5,010 bases of DNA from CAYHOI01 sp964358175 (GTDB lineage: Bacteria; Margulisbacteria; Riflemargulisbacteria; GWF2-35-9): NCBI GenBank assembly GCA_964358175.1, contig CAYHOI010000119.1, positions 1 to 5,010 on the forward strand. Direction: 5' to 3'. Numbering within the stretch: position 1 is the stretch's first letter; every line of letters begins with the position of its first letter. The position numbers and the translations under genes are program-made. Under the pieces are notes generated by a model, which worked only from the letters and a program-made list of their open reading frames with translations, searched no databases and had not been told where the DNA came from. Below, piece by piece: positions 1 through 5,010 of this stretch.

Positions 1-463
1 TACGGCTGTTGACGGCAAAGCCCACTAAATCGAGTCCGCCGACATCTCCGCTGGGGGAGAATTTCATGAGTCCGTCCCCGCCGGCAGTTGCCAGATTAAA
101 ACTTGCCAGAACGGCAGTGAAATAATGCCACTGGTTGGTGTCATTAATGACTTGGGTAAACTCCCAGACATCGCCATCATGTTCCTTGAGCTGAACCTTG
201 ATGCGATCTCCGACCACACGCTCGTTGCGAAGGACGAACTTGAGCGACTTGTAGGCGGGCGAGAAATCCATGGAACCCTCACTGACCCATGCGCTCACAA
301 ATCCGGCGTAGTAAGAGCCAGTTGCCGCCCCACTCACTAGGAGGGATTGAGAACCGTTTGAAGTGACCTTGCTGTCTGAGGTAGCTACGATAGAGGAGGC
401 TACATTATCCGCTGCAGTCCAGGAATGTCCATGCCCTTCAAATCCATCAATCAGCGGGAAAGT
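1..463 (-). repeat. Beta-sandwich module, copy B (residues 471-624, cut by window edge)
   Basis: This is the second copy of the duplicated domain. FPLIDGFE at 472-479 matches FPVIDNFE at 236-243, Trp 485 matches Trp 250, YYAGF at 521-525 matches 282-286, and LKFVLRN at 544-550 matches LKVTLKN at 305-311. The offset stays at 236-239 residues over these landmarks, so the first hundred residues align almost without gaps. The counterpart of the terminal DD-V-A-L strand of copy A would fall roughly 10-20 residues past the window edge, so the copy is probably complete in the genome. Confidence 0.68.
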
Positions 464-1873
464 GTTTGCGACGAGCGGGCTGGTGCCTTGTACAAGTTCC
501 GCATAGTTGTTGACACCATCTAGATCCAAATCCACAAGAATGTTGGTTGAATTTATACCGTAGGGTGATTCGGTGGAATCATGGATCCCATCCGCGTCGG
601 TATCCACTGCGCCAGTCCACATGGTTTGTACGAGAGCGACGTCATCGAGGATTACCGAGACCGCACCCGTGGGAGTGGTTGATACCAGAGATAGACCCAA
701 CATCAATTCTCCGGGATAAAGCGAACCGCCCGAGAGAATCTGATAGGGAGCGAAAACACCCGTACCCGAGCCGGAATCTTTTCGGACGATGACGTTGTTG
801 ATGGGGATATACAAAGTTTTAAAGACGTTTGCCCTGGTGAGATTCATCGTAACGTTATAGATCTCGGCTGAGGCTGCAGAGTAAGTAGGAGTGGTATTTT
901 GGTAGAGCTTGATGCCTACTTTGGTGCCAATCGGCCCCGTGTTTTTGAGGGTTACTTTCAGATAGGCGTATTGTCCCCAATCCAGATTCTGACCGTCGGT
1001 GATGTATTTCGAGGCAAAGCCCGCGTAGTAGTTGGTTGCGGTAGCAGATTTGATGGATAAGGCGTAGTTGCCATAAGCATTGTTGGTGAGAGCAACAGAT
1101 AAGCCAGAGGAGCCGTCCGCCTGCCAGCCATTTAACGAAGCTGCTTCAAAATTGTCAATCACAGGAAATGGACTGTTGATCAGTGCAACACTCTGTGTGG
1201 TAACATTAAGAGGCATGCGAAGTTGGGTTTTATTGCCATTCTCATAGTAAAAGTTCAACACCAAATGGTCAGAGCCACTATAGGAAAAGGCAGTTTGCAG
1301 ATCCGGTGAGCGAAAATTTTCAAGTCCCGCAAACCAACCTGGATCACTGCTCCCATCAGTGTAGGTAACATTTGAGAGGCCGCTTAAGACCTGAGATTTT
1401 CCCAGGGTTCCCAAGTCGTTTTTATCCTCCAACCACATTTCATAATAGACATTGTTCAATTGAGACCAAATCCCACCAGAATCGGAAAAAGTATACCCAT
1501 ACCTAGGATCCGTCGATCCGGGGAAAAGAGATGGCCCTGTTCTAACCGAGTAGTGGGCTCCCCCATTGTTATCGACCGTACTTCCTGAATGGATATCAAA
1601 GTAGTACAAGGTGTTGGGAGCCAGGCCATCTGGCCATCCCACTGGAATATAATGAATGATTTGGTTTTGAGTAACCCTGATTTCCCCAGATGAAGAACCT
1701 AATGAACCCGAAGTTCCGTAACTAACGGAACCAGCCTCTGAAGAAGCACTCCACCAGCTTACGACAAATCGCCGATCCGTAATGCTTGTTATTTTAACAT
1801 TGCTGATCACCGACCCAAAACTCACCGAAAGAAACAGGAACACGCTCACCATACCTATTAGAACTTTTTTCAT
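1..1873 (-). CDS. Secreted modular surface protein with FnIII-like domain, duplicated beta-sandwich domain and TSP3 repeats (3' end outside window)
   Basis: The frame runs without a stop for 624 codons from the ATG at 1871-1873 to the window edge, so the C terminus is missing. The start is supported by a GGAGG Shine-Dalgarno 8 nt upstream and a signal peptide at residues 1-20 (MKK, then a hydrophobic run ending near SFG-S). Domains in order: residues 21-113 resemble a fibronectin III / purple acid phosphatase N-terminal sandwich (VSWW near 38-41, SYGTS near 51-55, LAPNTLYYF near 84-92, SVRTGP near 109-114). Residues 114-234 form a second beta-rich module (MWLED, GLENFRSPDL). Residues 235-417 are beta-sandwich module A, 424-466 two TSP3 calcium motifs, and 471-624 module B, homologous to A. 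No catalytic residues were recognised. Inferred role: exported or cell-surface binding or adhesion protein, possibly carbohydrate binding. Enzyme activity in the unseen C terminus, or a sorting signal there, cannot be excluded. The reading frame is secure; the function is not. Confidence 0.88.
   Translation of the reverse strand, partial: MKKVLIGMVSVFLFLSVSFGSVISNVKITSITDRRFVVSWWSASSEAGSVSYGTSGSLGSSSGEIRVTQNQIIHYIPVGWPDGLAPNTLYYFDIHSGSTVDNNGGAHYSVRTGPSLFPGSTDPRYGYTFSDSGGIWSQLNNVYYEMWLEDKNDLGTLGKSQVLSGLSNVTYTDGSSDPGWFAGLENFRSPDLQTAFSYSGSDHLVLNFYYENGNKTQLRMPLNVTTQSVALINSPFPVIDNFEAASLNGWQADGSSGLSVALTNNAYGNYALSIKSATATNYYAGFASKYITDGQNLDWGQYAYLKVTLKNTGPIGTKVGIKLYQNTTPTYSAASAEIYNVTMNLTRANVFKTLYIPINNVIVRKDSGSGTGVFAPYQILSGGSLYPGELMLGLSLVSTTPTGAVSVILDDVALVQTMWTGAVDTDADGIHDSTESPYGINSTNILVDLDLDGVNNYAELVQGTSPLVANTFPLIDGFEGHGHSWTAADNVASSIVATSDSKVTSNGSQSLLVSGAATGSYYAGFVSAWVSEGSMDFSPAYKSLKFVLRNERVVGDRIKVQLKEHDGDVWEFTQVINDTNQWHYFTAVLASFNLATAGGDGLMKFSPSGDVGGLDLVGFAVNSR
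476..604 (-). other. Two thrombospondin type 3 calcium-binding motifs (residues 424-466)
   Basis: The first motif is D424-x-D426-x-D428-G-x-x-D432-x-x-E435. The second is D448-x-D450-x-D452-G-x-N-x-x-x-E459, followed by the usual GTSP ending at 463-466. These Asp ladders match the TSP3 pattern DxDxDG-xx-D/N-xx-E found in exported bacterial proteins, where calcium stiffens the linker. Here they sit exactly between the two homologous modules, so the likely role is a rigid calcium-stabilised spacer. Confidence 0.85.
623..1171 (-). repeat. Beta-sandwich module, copy A (residues 235-417)
   Basis: This is the first copy of an internally duplicated domain. Landmarks shared with copy B are FPxID-FE at 236-243, a Trp at 250, YYAGF at 282-286, LKxxL-basic-N at 305-311, K-rich strands near 318-323 and a strand near 351-357. 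It ends with a hydrophobic strand and a DD-V-A-L motif at 410-414. The opening acidic-aromatic motif (DNFE followed by W) and closing DD motif are typical of galactose-binding-like or CBM-like jelly rolls in exported proteins. That fold assignment is inference; the duplication itself is read directly from the translation. Confidence 0.7.
1814..1873 (-). other. Signal peptide of the modular surface protein
   Basis: Residues 1-20 have two lysines directly after Met, then an uninterrupted hydrophobic core (VLIGMVSVFLFLSVSF) and a small-residue region (S-F-G-S) that could be a signal peptidase I site. There is no Cys in the right place for a lipoprotein lipobox. This predicts Sec-dependent export; the exact cleavage position is inferred. 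Confidence 0.8.
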
Positions 1874-1880
1874 CGCTTCA

Positions 1881-1888
1881 TCCTCCTC
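1881..1888 (-). promoter_or_regulatory. Strong Shine-Dalgarno (GAGGAGGA) deciding the start at 1873
   Basis: The minus strand reads GAGGAGGA here, with 8 nt between GGAGG and the ATG at 1871-1873. A second ATG at 1879-1881 touches the Shine-Dalgarno, is too close to use it, and reads only Met-Lys-Arg before TGA. The downstream ATG is therefore the start of the modular protein. Confidence 0.85.
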
Positions 1889-1902
1889 TTTCTAATATAC
1901 TC

Positions 1903-1932
1903 ATAATAGTCTTGTCAGACTACACCTTGCAA
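1903..1932 (-). promoter_or_regulatory. Predicted sigma70-type promoter of the modular protein gene
   Basis: On the minus strand TTGCAA at 1932-1927 (4 of 6 to TTGACA) is separated by 18 nt from TATTAT at 1908-1903 (5 of 6 to TATAAT). A start site about 7 nt further on would give a leader of about 25 nt carrying the strong Shine-Dalgarno. A better -35 match (TTGACG at 1939-1934) lies just upstream but at 25 nt spacing, too far from this -10. This is prediction from pattern only. Confidence 0.45.
1907..1922. promoter_or_regulatory. Perfect 6-bp inverted repeat between -35 and -10 (possible operator)
   Basis: The plus strand reads TAGTCT-TGTC-AGACTA. The two 6-bp arms are exact reverse complements with a 4-bp spacer, and the repeat overlaps the edge of the predicted -10 box. 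This is a typical position for a repressor site, but no regulator family can be named and a repeat this short can occur by chance. Confidence 0.35.
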
Positions 1933-2168
1933 CCGTCAATTGTCACATTCTTATCCCAAGCAGTCGGAGACGCTGTCTCAATCTCTGGCTCGATACAGCC
2001 CCACAACGGCTCCCTTTATAGAATATATCGTACCGTTTTCCGAAAAATTGCAGCTTCGATCTATCGCTTTTTTTCGATCTTTTTGTTTTTTGACGCAGAT
2101 TTTGACGGGGTGGCCACACGAGCGGGATGCTGCCGAAGACGGATGGCAACTTTGAGACGTTTCTGATC

Positions 2169-2199
2169 TGGGATGGAAAGGGGGCTCTTTAACATCCCA
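2169..2199 (-). terminator. Weak hairpin overlapping the livF stop codon (possible transcript end)
   Basis: On the minus strand TGGGATG (2199-2193) can pair with CATCCCA (2175-2169). Inside it AAAG can pair with CTTT around a six-base loop. There is no U-tract after the stem in the direction of livF transcription, so this is not a standard intrinsic terminator. It may protect the mRNA 3' end, or be chance. Confidence 0.25.
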
Positions 2200-2896
2200 A
2201 ATATGCAGCCTTTATCTGCTCATTATGGAGCAACCTGCTTGCCTCATCATGGAGAATAAACTGTCCGGTTTCTAGGACATAACCACGTTGAGCCAGGGTT
2301 AAGGCCAGTTGGGCATTCTGTTCTACCAACAAGATGCTGATATGTTGTTCTTCATTAATGGTTTGAATAATGGCGGCAATTTTCTCCGAAACAATGGGCG
2401 CCAACCCAAGAGAGGGCTCATCGAGTAAAAGCAGTTTAGGGCTACTCATGAGGGCTCTGGCAATGGCAAGTTGCTGCTGTTCGCCACCGGACAAAGTACC
2501 CGCTTTTTGCTTTAGGCGCTCGTGGAGAATGGGAAACAAATCCAGCATACGTTGAAGCATCTCTTTGATTTTTGATGTAGTCCGTTTCGTATAAGCCCCC
2601 AACTGTAAATTTTCAAACACAGTTAAATCCACAAAAACTTTCCGGCCTTCGGGACAAAGCGCAATGCCCTGCTTAACGATAAACTCAGGAGCCATCGCGC
2701 TAATAGTATTTCCGCAAAACGTAATAGTTCCTTCACGCGGGTGAAGGAGTCCCGCAATCGTTTTGAGCAACGTGGTCTTCCCTGCCCCATTCGAACCGAT
2801 CAGCGCAACAATCTCTCCAGAATCAACAAAAAGAGAAATCTCCTTGAGAATCTGACTCTTCCCATAATAGGTTGATAGATTATTGATATTAAGCAT
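2189..2896 (-). CDS. livF: High-affinity branched-chain amino acid ABC transporter, ATP-binding protein LivF
   Basis: Cytoplasmic ATPase, one of the two nucleotide-binding subunits that power LIV-type import of branched-chain amino acids or related substrates. It has 235 residues, close to the usual 230-240 (237 in E. coli LivF). Visible motifs: Walker A GSNGAGKTT at 34-42; CPEGRKVF at 81-88, the LivF-typical Q-loop region with Glu in place of Gln; signature LSGGEQQ at 135-141; Walker B LLLLDEP at 155-161; D-loop SLGLAP at 162-167. VEQNAQ at 191-196 carries Gln where most ABC ATPases have the switch His, also usual for LivF. The C-terminal AAYLGC matches the family ending AYLG. The ATG at 2894-2896 overlaps the end of livG by 8 bp, with an AGGA about 10 nt upstream inside livG, which suggests coupled translation. 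It is the last gene of the operon here. Confidence 0.96.
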   Translation of the reverse strand: MLNINNLSTYYGKSQILKEISLFVDSGEIVALIGSNGAGKTTLLKTIAGLLHPREGTITFCGNTISAMAPEFIVKQGIALCPEGRKVFVDLTVFENLQLGAYTKRTTSKIKEMLQRMLDLFPILHERLKQKAGTLSGGEQQQLAIARALMSSPKLLLLDEPSLGLAPIVSEKIAAIIQTINEEQHISILLVEQNAQLALTLAQRGYVLETGQFILHDEASRLLHNEQIKAAYLGC

Positions 2897-3647
2897 GCGT
2901 TTGTTTTCCTAAATAGGCCTCGATGACCTTCGGATGACGTCTTATGTCTTCTGGCAAGCCTTCAGCAAGTTTCTCGCCGTGATCAAGGACAATAATACGA
3001 TCCGAAATCTTCATGACAAGCTTCATGTCATGTTCGATAAGCAGGAGAGTTAACTTATACGATTGTCGCAAGTCTTTGATCAACTCGATAAGGTCATTTT
3101 TCTCGTTGGAATTCATGCCGGCAGCTGGCTCATCAAGGAGCAATAGCCGTGGCTTTGACGCAAGTGCCCGTGCGATTTCCAAGCGTTTCTGCTGTCCATA
3201 AGGAAGGTTTTTTGCCAGCTCATGGGGTTTGAGTTTAAAGCGTTCACATAAACCAAGCGAGTAGCTCAGCACTCTTGCTTCAAATAATTGATATCTTCTG
3301 GTTTGGAAAATGGCATCCAAAAAACCATAGTGTGTTCGACTGTAGGCTCCCACAAGGACGTTTTCGAGCACCGTCATATGGGGAAATAATCGTAAGTTCT
3401 GAAACGTACGCGCAATCCCTTTCTGGTTAATTTCAAACGGCTTAAGGTTGTTCAAGGATTGCTTTTGATAGGTCATCTGCCCTGACGTTACAGGGTACAG
3501 CCCCATTAAAACATTAAATAGTGTTGTTTTTCCTGCTCCATTAGGTCCGATCAACGCGGTGATCTCCTGTTCGTTCACAACAAAGTTAACGTTTTCCAGA
3601 GCTTTCAGTCCCTCAAAATATTTGCTCACCTGATTAATCTCTAACAT
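2889..3647 (-). CDS. livG: High-affinity branched-chain amino acid ABC transporter, ATP-binding protein LivG
   Basis: Second cytoplasmic ATPase of the LIV importer, expected to pair with LivF beneath the LivH-LivM channel. It has 252 residues, like other LivG proteins (255 in E. coli). Motifs: Walker A GPNGAGKTT at 34-42; Q-loop RTFQN at 80-84 followed by LRLFPHMTVLEN, the LivG pattern; signature LPYGQQKRLEIARALA at 148-163, where the canonical LSGGQ is replaced by the LivG-type L-x-Y-G-x-Q; Walker B LLLLDEP at 168-174 and AAGMN at 175-179; switch His in IEHD at 204-207. The C-terminal VIEAYLG is also typical. The ATG at 3645-3647 lies inside the 3' end of livM (14-bp overlap). Only a weak purine stretch precedes it, so translation is probably coupled to livM. 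All catalytic motifs appear intact. Confidence 0.96.
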   Translation of the reverse strand: MLEINQVSKYFEGLKALENVNFVVNEQEITALIGPNGAGKTTLFNVLMGLYPVTSGQMTYQKQSLNNLKPFEINQKGIARTFQNLRLFPHMTVLENVLVGAYSRTHYGFLDAIFQTRRYQLFEARVLSYSLGLCERFKLKPHELAKNLPYGQQKRLEIARALASKPRLLLLDEPAAGMNSNEKNDLIELIKDLRQSYKLTLLLIEHDMKLVMKISDRIIVLDHGEKLAEGLPEDIRRHPKVIEAYLGKQTHA

Positions 3648-4608
3648 TCTTTTCTGTGAGCTCCCATTCGTGTCGTTTTTCAGGAAGGATTCCTTGCGGC
3701 CGAAATATGACCATCAAAATAAGAACCAAGCCAAAGATGAGCATCCGATAGGAGACTAAATCACTTCCCAAAACGGTTCTTAGCCATTCAGGCAATCCTA
3801 CGAGCAGAAAAGTGCCAAGCAGTATGCCTTTTATGTTTCCTATCCCCCCCAGGATGAGCATGCATACCAAAAAGATGGACTCCCAAAACGTAAACGATTC
3901 TGGACTTACAAACCCGATCCAGTGGGCATAGATGGCTCCAGCGACCGCAGAAAAACCGGCACTGAGCGTAAAGATAAAGAGTTTAATTTGATGAACAGGC
4001 ACCCCGCAAACTTCTGAAGCAACAGCCTCTTCCCGAATAGAAACAAGTGCCCTGCCAAACTTTGACTTTTCAACCCTGTGTACGATAAAAATACCAAGGG
4101 CAACAAAAAAAAGGATGAGATAAAGAAATTGATATTCTTCCTGTAATGGGATGCTCAGTATTTTTAGGGGCATCAAGGCCTCTCCAGCCCTGGGCAATCC
4201 TTTAGGACCATTGGTGAGTCCATCCAGATTATTCAAGAATAACCGGGTGATTTCGCCAAACCCTAAAGTAACAATGGCCAAGTAATCTCCCTTTAACTTC
4301 ATAATGGGGAGCCCAACCAAATATCGAACACCACAGGTGAACCCTATTACAAATGGAAGTCCTATCCAGAAATTAATTCCATGACTGGACAAAATTGCTG
4401 AGGTATAAGCACCAATAGCATAAAAAGCAATAAATCCCAAATCAAGAAGTCCAGCAAACCCTACGACCAAGTTCAGACCCAGTGCCAACAACATGTAAAT
4501 CCCCATCAAAGACAAGATATGAATCATATAGAACTGCTCCATCAAATGAAGCCCAAAAACACCAAAAAGACCGAGTATTCCTGCAAGACTATAGGATAAC
4601 TTCAACAT
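3634..4608 (-). CDS. livM: Branched-chain amino acid ABC transporter, permease LivM
   Basis: Inner-membrane permease that with LivH forms the translocation path. The 324 residues are mostly hydrophobic, with about eight to ten membrane segments. Family landmarks: LGLNLVVGFAGLLDLG at 43-58 followed by FYAIGAYTSA; LKGDYLAIVTLGFGEITR at 105-122; NGPKGLP at 133-139; the cytoplasmic coupling region SKFGRALVSIREEAVASEVCG at 182-202; ILGGIGNIKG at 252-261; and RPQGIL at 303-308 near the C terminus. It lacks the long N-terminal extension of E. coli LivM (425 residues), as do many family members. The ATG at 4606-4608 overlaps the livH stop (ATGTTGA, 7 bp) and has no clear Shine-Dalgarno, pointing to translational coupling. 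The charged tail after RPQGIL is likely cytoplasmic. Confidence 0.95.
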   Translation of the reverse strand: MLKLSYSLAGILGLFGVFGLHLMEQFYMIHILSLMGIYMLLALGLNLVVGFAGLLDLGFIAFYAIGAYTSAILSSHGINFWIGLPFVIGFTCGVRYLVGLPIMKLKGDYLAIVTLGFGEITRLFLNNLDGLTNGPKGLPRAGEALMPLKILSIPLQEEYQFLYLILFFVALGIFIVHRVEKSKFGRALVSIREEAVASEVCGVPVHQIKLFIFTLSAGFSAVAGAIYAHWIGFVSPESFTFWESIFLVCMLILGGIGNIKGILLGTFLLVGLPEWLRTVLGSDLVSYRMLIFGLVLILMVIFRPQGILPEKRHEWELTEKNVRD

Positions 4609-5010
4609 TTGTCGTCAACAGTTTTGCCGAATATGCCATTAGGTTTTATTAACAAGACAAGAATTAAGATGATAAATGCAATCACGTCTTTATAGGTCGA
4701 GGAAATGTATCCCGAACCCAAGCTTTCCAAAACCCCTAGCAAAACTCCTCCGAACATCGCACCCGGAATATTACCAATCCCACCAATCACAGCCGCTGTG
4801 AAGGCTTTAAGACCATAGGTGAATCCCATGTTGTATTTCACACTCCCATAAAATAGCCCCACCAAGACACCGGATGCGCCCCCCAAAGCCCCTCCAATAA
4901 AAAAAACAAGGCTAATCGTTTTGTTGACCGGAACACCCATAAGGGAAGCTGTGTCCTTGTCCAGAGAGGTCGCTCGAATGGCTCGTCCCATTCTCGTTTT
5001 GGAGATAAAA
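4602..5010 (-). CDS. livH: Branched-chain amino acid ABC transporter, permease LivH (C-terminal part, 5' end outside window)
   Basis: Partner permease of LivM. About 135 C-terminal residues are visible. The frame continues open to the window edge, and six further codons (FISKTR) precede the Met at 4989-4991. That Met belongs to the conserved internal MGRAIRATSLDKD segment, the cytoplasmic coupling loop of LivH, and is not the start; the full protein should be near 300 residues. Counting from that Met, landmarks are LMGVPVNKTI at 18-27, GLKAFTAAVIGGIGNIPGAM at 60-79 (the most conserved LivH motif), GVLES-LGSGYISSTYKDVIAF at 86-106 and LLIKPNGIFG at 113-122. The protein ends shortly after, DDKC. 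It matches E. coli LivH along this entire stretch in motif order. The upstream part, and probably a gene for the substrate-binding protein, lie outside the window. Confidence 0.94.
   Translation of the reverse strand, partial: FISKTRMGRAIRATSLDKDTASLMGVPVNKTISLVFFIGGALGGASGVLVGLFYGSVKYNMGFTYGLKAFTAAVIGGIGNIPGAMFGGVLLGVLESLGSGYISSTYKDVIAFIILILVLLIKPNGIFGKTVDDKC

Larger units (their letters stand above)
1874..2188. other. Spacer between livF and the modular protein gene; no supported gene
   Basis: About 315 bp. The end next to the modular gene holds its ribosome binding site, predicted promoter and inverted repeat. The middle (about 2050-2105) is rich in T runs on the plus strand and carries a short direct repeat (TTCGATCT twice, about 18 bp apart). 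The livF end holds a hairpin overlapping the livF stop. Several short overlapping frames are open on both strands, but none has a Shine-Dalgarno with a good start or a recognisable protein pattern, so none is annotated as a gene. Confidence 0.6.

Noticed and set aside
64..340. Small frames on both strands within 64-340
   Set aside because: They lie in other frames of the modular protein gene, which is open and protein-like throughout with matching duplicated landmarks.
547..792. Arg-rich 81-codon plus-strand frame
   Set aside because: It is an antisense shadow of the TSP3 linker and the end of module A. Its low-complexity basic composition is typical of such shadows.
2055..2105. T-rich stretch with a short direct repeat (TTCGATCT twice), considered as a terminator
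   Set aside because: The T runs would serve only plus-strand transcription, there is no plus-strand gene to terminate, and no stable GC-rich stem precedes them.
1943..2149. 68-codon basic frame on the minus strand in the spacer
   Set aside because: It would need a TTG start without a ribosome binding site. The Lys/Arg-rich composition comes from the A-rich tract around 2060-2100, and no family is recognised.
1912..2166. Overlapping open frames of 71-84 codons on the plus strand in the spacer
   Set aside because: They lack a Shine-Dalgarno, overlap one another in different frames, show no domain pattern, and one covers the promoter region of the minus-strand gene.
2189..2896. Glu instead of Gln in the Q-loop region and Gln instead of the switch His in LivF
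   Set aside because: Both look unusual for an ABC ATPase but are normal for the LivF subfamily, including E. coli LivF, so they do not indicate a defective protein.
4602..4991. A complete small LivH-like protein starting at the Met at 4991
   Set aside because: The frame stays open upstream to the window edge, and the Met is part of the conserved MGRA coupling loop, so it is an internal residue of a longer LivH.

Overview
The window holds two transcription units, both on the minus strand. The right-hand 2.8 kb (2189-5010) is the distal part of a branched-chain amino acid (LIV-type) ABC importer operon. In transcription order it contains livH (5' part outside the window), livM, livG and livF, joined by overlaps of 7, 14 and 8 bp. 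The left-hand 1.9 kb (1-1873) is one uninterrupted reading frame of 624 visible codons for a secreted or surface modular protein, whose 3' end lies beyond the window. A 315-bp spacer (1874-2188) separates them. No stable RNA gene, insertion sequence, CRISPR array or complete plus-strand gene was recognised.

Organism: the modular protein has a classic N-terminal signal peptide, thrombospondin type 3 calcium motifs of the kind common in large exported proteins of Gram-negative bacteria, and a strong GGAGG Shine-Dalgarno. Together with a complete LIV permease/ATPase set this suggests a bacterium, probably diderm, with mid-range GC (roughly 45-54% by hand count in sampled stretches). A lineage such as Verrucomicrobiota, Omnitrophota or a deltaproteobacterial group would fit, but the phylum cannot be fixed from this sequence.

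How the parts work: LivH and LivM form the inner-membrane channel, and LivG and LivF are the two cytoplasmic ATPases. The periplasmic binding protein that sets the substrate is not in the window and is presumably upstream or elsewhere. The modular protein reads signal peptide, fibronectin III / purple-acid-phosphatase-N-like domain, a second beta-rich module, beta-sandwich module A, a calcium-binding TSP3 linker, and beta-sandwich module B. A and B are clearly duplicated copies of one another. It has its own plausible promoter and ribosome binding site, so it is probably expressed independently of the transporter.

The most interesting material is the duplicated domain of the modular protein with its TSP3 spacer, its base-composition gradient, and a perfect inverted repeat between the -35 and -10 of its promoter. 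I did not find a convincing new multi-gene system; the transporter operon is conventional.
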